Source of the DNA: Owenia fusiformis
Lineage: Eukaryota > Annelida > Polychaeta > Sabellida > Oweniidae
Assembly (NCBI GenBank): GCA_903813345.2
Contig: CAIIXF020000012.1
Span: forward strand, 30,715,001 to 30,779,000
Length of the DNA: 64,000 nt
Direction: 5' to 3'
Shown here: positions 33,899 to 46,739 of the stretch, piece after piece
How positions within the stretch are numbered: position 1 is the stretch's first letter
How the letters are laid out: each line of letters opens with the position of its first letter
Translations under genes and position numbers: made by a program
The notes under the pieces: generated by a model
Database searches by the model: none
What the model saw: the letters and a program-made list of their open reading frames with translations, nothing else
What the model was told of the DNA's origin: nothing

Positions 33899-35640
33899 AG
33901 GGTGTTCACTGTACTAATTAATTCATATAAACATATTGTAATACATAAATAAAATAAATATGGTTTAAACTGAGTTGATACTTCAAAAGGTGACAATAAT
34001 TGTCATGTTACAATCTCCAACTTTGACAGACCATAGGTGATTTATACAGAACCATTAGGTGGGACTTATATTAGCACAGTATCGGGTTAATCGCAATATC
34101 GTGAGACGTGAATCCCTGACATTTTCAAATTACATCTAATTTTAGCAGTTCACAGAAAGAAATGAAGGCAATTTGAGTCAATTTGAGCCATTCAAATTAA
34201 CACAAATGGAGCGGTTGATTTGTATGTTATAAAGAGACAACAATCGGATAGACATGATGTGTGGATGGAGTTTTATCAAAGAGTTATATAACTGATAACT
34301 GAATAATGCTTATAGCACATAGGCATCTGAAGAGGGGGCACATTTTGAGCCAACATTTTTCGAGTTATTTTCCCTGGGAATTCCGTTGTTTGCGCTGAGG
34401 AGGTACTCTGGCCTTGCAAAAGAGGGGGATCGCTAGACTTGAAGTTCAAGCTATGATGTTGAAGATGTTTTTATTTCTTATAGGATTAAATATATTCTAT
34501 CATCAATTTTGAGCAAAAATAATAAGATTGTCTTATGTTATCATATTGTATCTTATGTACCACCAATAATGGTGAGCAATACCTTTTTCAAGTCTTTTAG
34601 CACGGGATCCTGAAGACTGGCTATACTCATTTACAACGAATCTACTCCCAACCCCCACGCCCCTGCTAGGCTATAGATATAGATAATATTGAGTTGAATT
34701 ATAAATATAATTAGATTTAATATTATATTATTTCAAGAAAGTTTCATGAAAAATTAGAATTAATATTTTTGGGTTTTTTTTGCATATAGCTTCGCAATAC
34801 TTTTTATCTTCCATTTTTGCACTTGTGTTTATACATTCATGCAAGTGATAAGACTAAAAAATAATAAGAATGCGACCAAAAGGAAAACAAATCCTAGCCT
34901 GGCTACAAGTGAGATCCCTGATTATGATTTTATTGTCAACATACAAAGAAACACTGCCTAACACCTCCCTCCCCTCCCACCTTTCACGATCAAATAAAAT
35001 AATGAAAATAGAATAGAATGAATGTTTTATTTTCTTAATAGTATGTGGAAATTTTTTGGGTATTTCTCCTTTGGGCATTTGTGCTTACATATCCATTTTA
35101 ACTTCAAATTATGACAGTTTGATGTAAACAACAGAATGAAATGCTACCACGCACTGAACATTTCACAACATTGGTTGATAAATACGGGAGATGGAATTTA
35201 CTCAAATATTTCCTGATAGTACAGCCTTACGAATCATAGACAGTTTAACATGCAAAGCAACCATGGGCTGTTGTTTTTAGGGACTTTTCTATGTTAAATT
35301 TATGATTCCCATTAAATTTGCCTATTGTTTTTATTAATTTAGCCTGTTGTGAGAAATTCTAGCGAATCCCTTGTGGAGATTACCATAATTTCTGAACACT
35401 ACCGGCAAAGCTTTCCATGAGCAGTAGAATTGACTTTCTATACTAATTGACGTTGTTGTTTTTATTTATCATTTGCAAACAAAGCTGACATTACTGCAAT
35501 ATTAGCATATCAGCTTGGAATTTATATTAGCTTTAATCAGTAAGCTTTATTTATTGTTATTTGTGGCTTTTGCTTACAATGATAAATTACTGAACAACAG
35601 GATGTACATATATTACTTTATTCTCATTATTTATTTCTTA
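33899..35640. other. No gene seen
   Basis: AT-rich sequence. Open frames of 60-75 codons here lack family similarity. Confidence 0.4.
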
Positions 35641-35840
35641 TTTTCATTATTCCGTTGGTTTGGAGTTATTCTATTTCTAATTTTCATTATTCCGTTGGTT
35701 TGGAGTTATTCTATTTCTTATTTTCATTATTCCGTTGGTTTGGAGTTATTCTATTTCTTATTTTCATTATTCCGTTGGTTTGGAGTTATTCTATTTCTAA
35801 TTTTCATTATTCAGTTGGTTTGGAATTATTCTAATACTCA
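35641..35840 (+). repeat. 40-bp minisatellite, five units
   Basis: CCGTTGGTTTGGAGTTATTC then TATTTCTTATTTTCATTATT repeats every 40 bp from 35652. Because 40 is not a multiple of 3, the array passes through all three frames and all are open, giving a hydrophobic 111-codon frame. This is a sequence artefact and not evidence of a membrane protein. Confidence 0.92.
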
Positions 35841-35850
35841 TATTGAATAA

Positions 35851-36129
35851 CTGTGTTCTAATTGGATCGGAAAATACCACAAATGGTTACAAAACACAGC
35901 AAGGAAAAAGAAAACATCTATCTAAGAGTACACCAGTCATTTAAAGGAAAACAAACCCAAATATCCCACATAACCAAACATGAAAAGAAACATTCACGAT
36001 TATCACAAAAAATAAAGATCAACTTTCTGTCAAATTATAGGCCTAGAGGGGCGAATGATAACCTCAGAGAAAAGAAGCAGAACTACATCCTCCTGCTAAG
36101 GAACTGATACCATTAATGGCGTAGCCAGA
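35851..36129. other. No gene supported
   Basis: An 81-codon frame (35862-36107) rich in Lys, Ser and His has no recognised domain, and no splice or promoter context. I do not call it a gene. Confidence 0.35.
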
Positions 36130-36310
36130 CACGAAGCAGGTGAGACTGAACCGCCTCACAAGATTTTACACAAAAACATTAGCAGACATTATTTAATAAA
36201 TAAGGTGTTAACATGCAAAATATCACCACCTGCCATTTGTTACAGAGGCTGAACCTGACCGCCAAAAGCCAACCACCGACAAGTTGGAGACTATACTTAT
36301 ATCTAACCAC
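36130..36310 (+). repeat. Dispersed repeat, family P (copy 4)
   Basis: A GCAGGTGAGACTGAACCGCC...ACAAGATTTTACA lead-in, then the core CATGCAAAATATCACCACC, TGCCATTTGTTACAGAGG, an AACCGCCAAAAGCC stretch and AAGTTGGAGACTATAC. Confidence 0.7.
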
Positions 36311-38690
36311 CACGAAAATGAAGTCAAATTCATAGTTTGTTCTTTTAGTAACATTCCTCCTAGAAAAGAACTGATACCATGATAAGGTGAGACAACTGCC
36401 TTGCCAAGATTTTACAGATTGCCTCAACTCACTCAATTTTTGCCTCACCTAATCACCGAGGTCCTGGCCTCACCCATGGATATATGTAGAACATTCTGTT
36501 TCTAGAAAGGAACTGATAGAAGGCTGTGTTCTCTCACGATAGATTAAAAAAAGTCGCATATACATTGATGGCTTCATACAGACAATCAGTTATAACAATA
36601 ACATTTAATTTAGTGGGATATTTTGTGTAATATGAAAACCCCATCATGGACATGTGTAGCAATCTACAATTGCAATTGCGAGACAAGTTGGGATCAGGTT
36701 TAATGAAAAATTGAAAAAGCAATTACGAAAGGCTTTCATATTGCGCCATACATATTATCTCATTATATGAAGACTAAATGAGTTCTAAATATAATATGGA
36801 ATTCTAACATTATGATACACCATAATATCATTTTCTCTCTGCCAAGAGATTCCATGGTATTATAGGTTATATGTGGTAAACCCATCTTCCTTCACTCGAT
36901 CAGCTCCAGTCAGTCACAGTGAAACCCCCGTAGGCAAAGATTTTTTAGATTCTTTAGTTTACCGCACGTGTTGTTTATTAGTTAATACGCACAATTCAAC
37001 CAATAAAATTGTCTAAATTTTACAATCACGCGACCTGAGCATGGGACTAGAACCAATCACGTCAGTTGTTTATTACGAAGTTACCATGCTTAGGGTGAGA
37101 TACCTGCCTGTCGCAGTGATATATCACTGGAGGGGAGTTCGTGGATCTAAGTGAAAGGCCAACCTGCTGAATTTATGCAGCTGTTGCGTTTTAGAGTTTC
37201 CCTCCCCAAGATTTTATTTTTTATTTCAAATCTATATGGTGAAATGGGAACTGCAAACTTTATTGAAGGGGGTATGCTTATTGAAAGCAGTTACTAGTAT
37301 TTTTCTCAATAGATGTCTCCCACACTAATCTGAGAACAGGAAGTTAGCAAACTTCAAAAGTATCTTAATAATACGGTGATTTTACCTGAAAATTGCCGGT
37401 TTTTAAGACTTTATTTTAGAAAAATAAGAATCTGTGTGGTAAGTAAACACTTTATCTTATGTTTTGAGAAGTTATAGCCTAAAAGCTGAAGTGAAAGAGG
37501 ACGAAAAGTGCCAAAGAAGAAAATTTCAAAAAGGTTTTATCACGGCAGCATTTCATTCTCAGCATTTTTTCAATTGAGAAGTTGAGTTGACGATCATATA
37601 TAAAGATCTTCCCATAAACCAGGAAACTGTTTTCGTTACTTGGGCATGTTGCTAGGTAACGATTTGAGAAAATAAAGGAACTAATCGTTACTTCCGCAAC
37701 GCTAATTTCGAACCCTGAATGATTATGATATGTTAGACGATGACTATGAAATATATGGACAATGAATATGAAATATATGGGCAATGATTATTAAATGAAT
37801 GGGCAAGGATTATGAAATATATAGACAATGATTACACAATGACCATCTAACTTAATGACAGTTTAAGTCTTCCCATGATATGAGCTCAGATATCAAAGAA
37901 TACTTCTCATAACAGAAAGAATTTGTAATGAGGAAATGACATTACCTCTAATGTTAATAACCAAGCGTGATACTAAAACAGGCAAAATCCAGTTATTATA
38001 CGAGCGTGTGATGCAAAATAAGTTGTGTTTACAAAAAATACCTGAAAACGGCTGATAACATCTGGTCTTGCAAACTTGTTAATGCAAATAGCATTTACCT
38101 TATCTACCTACCTGTCAGTTTGGAAAAGATAGATAAAGAATATGACAGGAAAAGTTTTGAAAATTACTTGATTTTTGAACAGCCTTCCCCAGTGTGAGGT
38201 AAATTTCTACAATGAAAGGAAAATAATGACGGTACATGGGTTGAATATAAGAAGGTAGAGAACTGGTGAAAATCTAAGGAAATGAGAGGTTAATAAAGAC
38301 TTGGCCATGAAAATTGGAACATTGTCAATTACCCGAATCGCTTATTGGTACTAAATTTATGTCAATATCCATTGATGAATAATTTTCTTGCTAACAAAAT
38401 ATCTTATGTCGCTGGCACACACATCTACCCATCCTGTCATCAGCACAAGATTTAGTGACAAAAATGGCATATGACTAGAATGAATATTTCAGTTTTCTGT
38501 CAAGTCCCTGCCCCCCCCCCCACCCCCATTCGACTTTATAGATTTCACAAGATTGTTTTTATAGAAGCACCATAGAGGGACAAGACTTCATTTGTCCATC
38601 TTCCCATTTTCCCATTCCCATCTTCCACAGAATCTTGATCAATTTCTGCTGAATTTCCTGGGGAATTACCCTGCGCGCAGTCCAGTTATA
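36311..38690. other. No gene seen
   Basis: Mostly AT-rich. The stretch 36950-37140 is locally less AT-rich and contains two CCAAT motifs (near 37000 and 37053) and CACGTG-like sequence. I cannot link it to an exon. A poly-C tract lies at ~38508-38520. Confidence 0.35.
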
Positions 38691-39070
38691 TATATAACTT
38701 TTATTGACATCTTGTATCATAACATGATTACATTAGTCATAACTATGAAAAAACGAAATATCTAAACTACAAATAAATACTAAGGCAAAAGTACAAAAAT
38801 ATATACGAGATATACAAAAACCCAAAATAAAGGTAGTATACATCATGATGAAAGGACAAGGTTACATTTAAAGTGTGGTGCACATACCCTGCATTCTGAC
38901 TACAAATTCTTAAATGAATGATAAATGAATTTTCCAATGTGTCTTTGTAATGTTAAGTTTTTACTTGAAATGAGATTGACAAATAAATTTTCACTATTGA
39001 GGTCAAAGTTACTTAGAATTTCACGAGCCTTAGTGTACAATAATTGTCTATGCTCATCATTCTTTGTACA
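38691..39070 (-). pseudogene. 3' end of a LINE-type retrotransposon (remnant)
   Basis: On the minus strand a ~54-codon frame, about 39060-38897, ends in TAG. It contains DEHRQLLYTKAREILSNF and LQRHIGKFIYHSFKNL. That fits the C-terminal tail of many non-LTR retrotransposon polyproteins (Cys/His stretch, then LLY...NP/N..L..FI...F). Upstream the frame breaks. Downstream is an AT-rich tail with AATAAA near 38698 and a TATATATAA end near 38691, where such elements finish. Only the last ~0.4 kb is present, so this is a 5'-truncated insertion. The clade cannot be assigned. Confidence 0.5.
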
Positions 39071-39139
39071 AGTTACAAGATAAAGTACCCTTTACAGTTT
39101 AGCAGCCTCACTCCAAAGATCGGTGCCTGTGATAGCCCG

Positions 39140-39330
39140 GGTAATAAATCATTTCAAATCTACCACGCTGACCCTTTCTCAACCAATCAGCGAAGTTGAA
39201 GGAACACATGCTAAATACGTGCTCATTAACTATGCAGAAATGTCAGAGGAAAAGACCATATAGAAAGTCATCCTTATTTCGATGACGAACACTGATTGGC
39301 TCGGTGAGATCAGAGATTTATTATAAACTG
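39140..39330. repeat. Imperfect inverted repeat with CCAAT cores
   Basis: TCTCAACCAATCAGCGA (about 39177) pairs with CTGATTGGCTCGGTGAGA (about 39293). GGTAATAAATC outside it pairs with GAGATTTATTATA. The whole may be a MITE; CCAAT in both arms could also make it look like a promoter. Confidence 0.45.
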
Positions 39331-39454
39331 AAAGAGTGAAGACAAAGCTCTCTTTTCAGTGACGTCGAACAAATGCAAAGGGTATGAATCCAAGTTTTTA
39401 AAATATTCATAAAAAAGTCCAGGCTCAGTTACTCATATCGCACTGCCTTATATT

Positions 39455-39555
39455 AATGTCATATTTGCCTCATTGTTGTCATATTTGCCTCATTGTTGTC
39501 ATATTTGCCTCATTGTTGTCATATTTGCCTCATTGTTGTCATATTTGCCTCATTT
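39455..39555 (+). repeat. 20-bp minisatellite, five units
   Basis: CATATTTGCCTCATTGTTGT repeats every 20 bp without mismatch for about five units; the first and last are slightly altered. Confidence 0.95.
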
Positions 39556-40497
39556 TTCATCTAAAACTATAGAGAAATCCTGCATATAATTATTGCAGAA
39601 TTAGACTTTTACCTCAGACAGTTCATGTTCACTCAGGATTCATCAATTAAACTTGTAACTTAGACTAAGAGGGGTGATTTAATCTGAACCATCAAATTCT
39701 CTTTTATCAATCACATCCACGTATGTTCAATTCTTTTCAATTTCCAAGCAAAATTACGACCCGGCTTATGTAATGCAATCACATTTAAGAATGAACAAAA
39801 TATCTAGGATGATGAAATCTTACCTGGAAGCAAATTTCAAAACAACAAGCGAAAAAAATCTTATTCTTACACATTTAACATAAATGATCAATCAAGTAAA
39901 AAACTTAAAAAATGTAAAATCAATGAGTAAATATGTACAAAATTTGAAATATAAAGATAAAAAATCCACCCGCACGACATAAATGACATGCATCAAAGCG
40001 AAACCAGACAGACAGTCTAAGTTCCATGAAGGGTTCAATTATCAAGAGAGATCTACTTCCGACGTGTTCATTATATATTTATTAAGACAAATGACAATTT
40101 ATTAAGACTTGCTAAACAATGAATTGATTCAATAAGCTAAAATGCTACTTGTCTCTATTGAGTCCTTTGCAAAAAATCAGTTCAATCATGTCTTAAGAGT
40201 GAAATCAGAAATTAAAACAAGAAATAAGAAAACAGTTTTCAGTACTTCATACTGTAGAAAAAAGGATTCAGTTTTTAACCATCCTTACGGAGTGTGGATT
40301 TTTACCTACCCCCCCCCCCCCCCCCTCCCCACCTGCCATGGTCTGATTTTCATTTCATTTCTCTTGCATGATAATGCAAGACAATATTCACCCCAGGAAA
40401 TACAACTGGAGCAAGTTCATCATTTATCCAATGGGAGATTGCATGTTGGTATTTACGTTATATTCTAGGTTAATTAGAGAATCCCACGGATGTAGAA
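39556..40497. other. No gene; long poly-C tract
   Basis: AT-rich DNA with a run of about 17 C at 40310-40326. The 108-codon frame across it has no similarity. Confidence 0.4.
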
Positions 40498-40803
40498 TTG
40501 TTGATATTTGGGCACTTTGGCTTTATTGATGGCTTTGTCTATTTTCTGTTGAAATTAGGGCACTTTGGCTTTATTGATGGCTTTGTCTATTTTTTGTTGA
40601 TATTTGGGCACTTTGGCTTTATTGATGGCTTTGTCTATTTTCTGTTGATATTAGGGCACTTTGGCTTTATTGATGGCTTTGTCTATTTTCTGTTGATATT
40701 AGGGCACTTTGGCTTTATTGATGGCTTTGTCTATTTTCTGTTGATATTTGGGCACTTTGGCTTTATTGATGGCTTTGTCTATTTTCTGTTGATATTAGGG
40801 CAC
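40498..40803 (+). repeat. 48-bp minisatellite, six units
   Basis: GGGCACTTTGGCTTTATTGA then TGGCTTTGTCTATTTTCTGT and TGATATTA repeats six times. The period is a multiple of three, so one frame reads GHFGFIDGFVYFL in each unit. Units differ at two sites only (ATATTT/ATATTA/AAATTA and TTCTG/TTTTG). No start codon or splice context supports translation. A transposon-like right end follows at 40842-40857. Confidence 0.93.
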
Positions 40804-41319
40804 ATTCTTGTGTGCTATGCAATCATAACTTTCGTCTTAAAGCCTAGTGAGAACCCTGCCTTATCCGCCTAACCAATGGTTAAGATTTTTGAAAATTACC
40901 TACCTGACTTTTGGAACAGCTAGCCTACACCAAGAGTGAGGTTAATTTTTACAATGAAAGTTCACACTAATCTCCAAATAATATTCTTCAATGTTTCACT
41001 TTTCAGTTTGGTAAAAAATGGGAGCTTCCATTTCAAATACATGTATATCCCATTGCATCTCGAAGAAGAAGCCATTTACCTAGCCTTTTATCTTTCCCTT
41101 TCATCTTTAAATCTTCTATATCATTTCTATCTCATGTCCTACTCATTTTCTCTTAAATCGCCTTCCTTCTTTGACTGATTTACTCAGCCTATTTCCATCC
41201 CCTCTGCCTTTTTTAATTTTCAATTACATTTTTAATTCCATCCCCTCTACCTGTCATTGTGCCTAGTCTCTCCTTACTCATTTCCCAAGTATGTCCCCTC
41301 CCTGACATCTCATCAACTA

Positions 41320-41529
41320 CAGTGTTTTCCACAGGATTTTTTCTCAAGTGAGTGCAAAATATTCATTTTCACAATTCAGACGAAAATTGGTCAACATATA
41401 TTGCCAATTTTTCATGATTTTTCTCATTTTTAAGTGGGTGCAAATGGATTTTCAGGTAGGTGCAAGCCTATTATCAAAATCTCAAGTGGGTGCTGCGTCC
41501 ACTTGCTTTAAGGCTGGGGGGATCACTGC
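41320..41529 (+). mobile_element. hAT-like short element, family K (full copy)
   Basis: Begins CAGTGTTTTCCACAGG and ends GGGGGGATCACTG. CAACTA lies directly left (41314-41319) and one base right (41530-41535), a likely degraded target duplication. The body contains three GTGGGTGCAA-type repeats. Other copies are at 23200-23395 (minus) and 27070-27205 (plus). Confidence 0.7.
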
Positions 41530-42124
41530 CAACTAATCAAGCGTGTCCCCGACCCCTGCTCCCTGCATCCCTTCCATTCTCTTTTTCAACCTTATTTTCC
41601 ATTATATCTCACTACTTGTTCATGATCTGCCCCTCAATGTATCATTTAACCTTTTCTATTTTTACATTCCATCCTAAACTCCGTATTAACCCCTTATATC
41701 TCTACTTTCCCTTATTTTGACACTCTGGCCTCTCAGTATACAGGTGTACAGTTTATGGATTTAGAAACACTAATTTGAATTATTTATTAATCCCAATGAA
41801 TAATTCAAGATATTTGAGGTGAGAGGGGATATCATCAATAAAAAAGCAATAGCTCATCCACAAGAGCTAATAATCAATGATGCAAATCAAGCAAATGAAA
41901 CAAATCGTTGAATCAAAGGCAATTTAATCAAATATGTTTAATCAATCAATCTGATGATCATGAAAAATTTCAATCAACCGATTAACCAATCAACCAAACA
42001 CCGAGACATTCATACAAATAAAAATCAATCAATGAATATGTGAAACCAAACATTCTAACAATAAAATAGTCTTGATTCTCGCCTTTATAACCCTCTTCCC
42101 TTCCTCTGCCAAAACTCCACGGGA
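41530..42124. other. No gene seen
   Basis: T/C-rich then A/T-rich sequence; repeated ATCAAT motifs near 41900-42000. Nothing recognised. Confidence 0.4.
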
Positions 42125-42375
42125 CAAAGTAGATATCGGGAAGGGAAGGGGGATACATAGGGGTTATGCACTGGATGGTTTTGGATACAGGGAATATCCC
42201 GAGGGATATACAATATATCTTCCCGAGGGAACTTTTGAAAAATTCCCGGGAGCGGGATGGATATATTATATCTGCCCGCATTTGGCCTGGGGCGGGACAT
42301 ATACAATATATCCTGCCCGCTCCTCAGATACGATATATATTCCCGGGTGATATCTACCCCAAACCCACTCAAGTA
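42125..42375 (+). mobile_element. Palindrome-rich repeat, family G (copy 2)
   Basis: Same order of blocks as 27995-28235 (GGGGTTATGCACTGGATGG, GATACAGGGAATATCCCGAG, TATACAATATATCTTCCCGA, then GGGAGCGGGATGG). Many short palindromes (CCCGGG, ATATAT) are present, so antiparallel open frames of ~100 codons arise on both strands. Confidence 0.6.
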
Positions 42376-43369
42376 TGAGATACATCCATATAGCTTCAAT
42401 AATCTTGATTCCTTAACAGTCAGTATGGTTTTTTAAGAAGATTGTTTCTACATGATTTGCGAGTACAATTTATTTCAATTCTTTACCCTTGAATAGAAAT
42501 AATGAGGACACTAAAATGATGGTCACTTTGGATTGCTGTTTGAATTGACTCTAAAAACATGTCAATTAGCAAACCAACTGTTACTGACAATCAACTGACA
42601 TACTAACTGACATAGAAGTCTCTTTCTGATAAACCCCGCACAAATTACAAAAACTGTTCTTTATATTAATATAAATTGTTAAATTTAACATCATTAAATA
42701 CAACTCATATTTTGTATGTCATGCCTTTCTTGCACCATTATCACAATTTCAAACACGTGACATTTCATTCATTCACTCTGAAGTCATTACATTTACATGC
42801 AGAAGAAAAAATTGAAATTCATGACATTTCATAATTTTTTTGAGAATCCATATAGCATAAGTGTTTATCCAACTCCATCAACTGGGATTGGCTCCAAGCT
42901 AATTTTGCAATCATTGACCCTCCCAACTAAATGTTTGATCTTGAGATGGAATATCAATTGGTTCATGCCAGTCAAAAGATGATCACGAAAGCATGCTGGG
43001 AGCCAACACTCCTTGTCATTCAGTGATTACTCAGCTTTTTCCAATTCTTAAAAATATTACTGTAACTTATAATCAAATTATTGCATCTTGTTCAAAAAAG
43101 ACAATATAATCACATTACACCCAAAAACCTGCTTGTCCAAAACTTGATACACAGCTGCAGAAACACAGGACATCATGGGAATTCTAACAAGATAAAATCG
43201 AAAAACATTGGAAATCTATTAAATATATCTCAAATCTAATTATATGGGATGATCAGCTTTCTATTATAGAACCCTTGGTTGAAATACAAACTGGTTTGTG
43301 TTTATTCTTTTTCTGTCTCTCTGTGGAGATGAACCAGCTGGTTTCTGGTTGATTTCACCAACATGCCTG
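42376..43369. other. No gene seen
   Basis: AT-rich sequence with nothing recognised. GGATTGGCTCC near 42890 and GGGAGCCAACA near 43000 form a weak inverted pair. Confidence 0.35.
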
Positions 43370-43640
43370 TGGCCAAAAATTCTTTAAAAATCATGCATTT
43401 TTTCCCAGTATTGGGCATCGTTCAGGTAATTTTGAGCAAAAATTGTCAAATGTGACCCCCTCCCTGAAATATGTTCAGAACTGATCCCCTCCACTGACAT
43501 CGAACCTAGTTTTTTCCCAGTATTTGGCATCTTTCAGGTGTTTTTGGGCCAAAATTGTCAAATCTGACCCCCTCCCCCCTCCCTGGAATGTTTTAAGAAC
43601 TGCCCCCCCCCCTGACAAAAGCTGACAACGAACTTGACCA
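43370..43640 (+). repeat. Repeat family F, two tandem units
   Basis: Two units of about 125 bp. Each has a TTTTTCCCAGTATTNGGCAT stretch, a CTTTCAGGTNTTTTTGGGC stretch, AAAATTGTCAAAT, then C-rich GACCCCCTCCC blocks. The same family occurs as an inverted pair at 57045-57250 and 57325-57545. Confidence 0.7.
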
Positions 43641-43942
43641 ATATGAAGCATTAAGCAAAATAAAATCAACGTGCCTGTTTTAGGTTCTCCAATAATGTTC
43701 TTTTTTCTGTTCTACGTATTTATACATATAATCCACTGTGAATTTTTACCAGGGCTTCCAGACATACAAGCTAACCTTGTCATGCAAAACAATTTTTCTC
43801 TTATGAAAGAATTACTTTACTGTATGTATTTGTAATGCAATTATATATGTACACTTAAAAGAATATTTTCAATCTGATCGGGCTCTCAAAAGATTTCTTT
43901 AAAGTAGACCAGTTTTCCCTTAAGAAAAAACCCATGGTCTCC

Positions 43943-44110
43943 ATGATTTGTCATGGTAATTACCGGTTTTCCATGGTAAATACCGGTTTTTCATGGTAAA
44001 TACCGACCTTTCATGGTAAAAAATCATGAACTTTTCGATGGTAATTACCGGTATTTCATGATAAAAAAACATGGAATTTTCTATGGTATTTACCATGAAA
44101 TACTGGTTTT
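43943..44110 (+). repeat. Subterminal ATGGTAAWTACCGGT minisatellite, left arm
   Basis: Seven or so units of 20-24 bp built on TTCATGGTAAATACCGGTTT. Each contains the self-complementary core GGTAATTACC or ACCGGT. The mirror array is at 50866-51030. Dense subterminal repeats of this kind often act as transposase binding sites in other elements; that role is inference here. Confidence 0.8.
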
Positions 44111-44574
44111 CCTTGATATTTGAAAATGAATTATTCCAACCAAGTGTGTCAAGGGTAATGTATAATATTGATGTATTGGTATTTAAAGTTGCAAACATAT
44201 AACAAGTTTTCAATATTTTCTCAATATTTGAAGATCAATAAAATAAAGAACACAACACAGATGATAAATGACTTGGAAGAAATGAAGGTAAATATGCATT
44301 ATTATTTAAAGAGGGAATCAGATAAAGGGAGCAAGCAAAACAAAAATTGTTTCAATTTCAATAAATCTTAGGTTCATTCTTTTGCAGCTTACATGTCAAT
44401 TTTCTGAAGTGCATGCATGTACTTTATTTCAAGAAAAACTTTTCAAATTTTGCAATGACCACAGTTTTAATAGCAGAGTTTAGCATAGCATTTTCAGGTA
44501 AATGAAGTTTAATAATTTTCATGGTATTTTCCATTGCGTTCGGGAAACACTTCGTTCGGTGGGATAATTATGCT

Positions 44575-44769
44575 TCAGGGTTTTTCAATTGAGTGTTTTT
44601 TCTGACCAAGCCACATTGCTTGTGTTTTCTCTATGGTCAGTTTAAGGCAAGTTGTTAGATAAAACCTATTTGCTTCATTTAAAATGTTTTTTAAGATATG
44701 GCAATTGTGTAAAATTGAATCATAAATACTATGAGATGTTGATGTTGGCATAAAAGAACATGTTATCAA
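44575..44769 (-). pseudogene. LINE reverse-transcriptase fragment (left arm)
   Basis: The minus-strand frame contains NRFYLTTCLKLTIEKTQAMW then LGQKKHSIEKP. This matches the F...SGLKLN..KT..MWLG block at the palm/thumb edge of many non-LTR retrotransposon reverse transcriptases. Only this fragment is present. Related fragments are at about 47100-47290, 47345-47470 and 50280-50392. Confidence 0.65.
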
Positions 44770-44979
44770 TCTCCATAATCAATGGTCTAAGAACTTATAC
44801 AAATATGAAATTGAAAATTGTAGGAAGTTAAAATATCAAAGAATATTTAATCTAATTTACCAGTCAATGGTTTAAATACTTATACACACTAAGTTAAGGA
44901 ATGGCAATTGTGTAAAATTGAAATATTTTTTGAGATAACTTCACTTTATATGATTTTCATTTTTTCTTAAAACATATTG

Positions 44980-46345
44980 CTACAAAACATTAAAACACAA
45001 AACCATGGAATTCTGATTACAATTTCCAAAATCATGGAACTTGATTGCATTTTTTCCCAAAATCATGGAACTTGATTACAAAATTCCCAAAATCATGGAG
45101 TTTGATTGCATTATTCTGAAAAATATTTGTTTAAGAATTGTAAACAGGCTCATGATTTCTGAAAACTACATGAGTGTACATTTTGGTGAGGATTCAAGGC
45201 TTTTCATATTTTTTTTATAAAATATTGTCTTCTCCATGATCCATCCATATATGCAGTAAATTGTCTATAACTACTATGAAATGTTGATATTGGGATTAAA
45301 GAACATATTATCAATCTCCATAATCAATGGTCTAAGAACTTAAACAAATATAAAATTGAAAATTGTATTAAGTTAAAATATCAAAGAATATTTAACCTAA
45401 TTTACCAGTCAATGGTTTTAAATACTTAAACAAACTAAGTTAAGGTATGGCAATTGTGTAAAATTGAAATAATTTTTGAGTTAACTTCACTTTATATGAT
45501 TTTCTTTTTTCTTAAAAACCAAATTGCTACAAAACATTAAAACACAAAACCATGGAATTCTTATTACAATTTCCAAAATCATGGAACTTGATTGCGTTTT
45601 ACCCAAAATCATGGAACTTGATTACAAAATTCCAAAAATCATGGAGTTCGATTGCACTATTCTGAAAAATATTTGTTTAAGAAATGTAAACAGGCTCATG
45701 ATTTCTGTAAACTGCATGGGTGTATATTTTGGTGAGGATACAAGGCTTTTCATCATTATTTATAAAATATTGTCTACTCCATCAATGTGTGCAGTAAATT
45801 GTCTATAAATACTATGAAATGTTGATATTGGCTTAAAACAACATGTTATCAATCTCCATAATAAATGGTCTCAGAACTTATACAAATATAAAATTAAAAA
45901 TTGTAGGAAGTTGAAATATCAAAGAATATTTAATCTTATTTACCAGTCAATGGTTTAAATACTTAAACAAACTAAGTCAAGATATGGCAATTGTGTAAAA
46001 TTGAAATAATTTTCGAGATAACTTCACTTTATATTATTTATTTTTTCTTTAAAACAAAACTGCTACAAAACATTAAAACACAAAACCATGGAATTCTGAT
46101 TACAATTTCCAAAATCATGGAACTTGATTGCATTTTTCCAAAAATCATGGAACTTGATTACAAAATTACAAAAATCATGGAGTTCGATTGCGCTATTCTG
46201 AAAAATATTTGTTTAAGAAATGTAAACAGGCTCATGATTTCTGAAAACTGCATGGGTGTATATTTTGGTGAGGATACAAGGCTTGTCATCATTGATTATA
46301 AAATATTGTCTACTCCATCCATGTGTGCAGTAAATTGCCTATAAA
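44980..46345 (+). repeat. Three ~540-bp foldback units, plus orientation
   Basis: Units are anchored on CAAAACCATGGAATTC at about 45000, 45548 and 46084. Each then has three ~33-bp subrepeats of CAAAATCATGGAACTTGATT, then GAAAAATATTTGTTTAAGAA, and ends CATGTGTGCAGTAAATTG or a variant. The open frames of 80-117 codons reading KIMELDxxxP repeats are products of the 33-bp subrepeat. Confidence 0.88.
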
Positions 46346-46739
46346 TACTATGAAATGTTGATAATGGCATAAAAGAACATGTTATCAATCTCAAGTTGTG
46401 AGATAAACCTATTTGCTTCATTTAAAATGAATTTAAGATACGGCAATTGTGTAAAATTGAAATAATTTCTGATATAAGCTCATTTTATATGATTTTCTTT
46501 TTTCTTAAAATCAAAATTGCTACTAAACATCATGGGCATTGAACTAGATTTCTTTGATATTATGACATCAACAATTCAAAATATTAGTTTGTATATTATT
46601 TAAACCATTGACTGGTAAATTAGATTAAATATTCTTTGATATTTTCACTTCCTACAATTTTCAATTTTATATTTGTATAAGTTCTTAGACCATTGATTAT
46701 GGAGATTGATAACATGTTCTTTTATGCCAATATCAACAT

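Noticed and set aside
35515-35850. A hydrophobic 111-aa membrane protein
   Set aside because: The frame is a 40-bp minisatellite, not a multiple of three, so its protein repeat is only a consequence of low complexity.
42072-42399. Opposed 70-104-codon frames
   Set aside because: Palindrome-rich repeat of family G; the same pattern without conserved protein is seen at 27995-28235.
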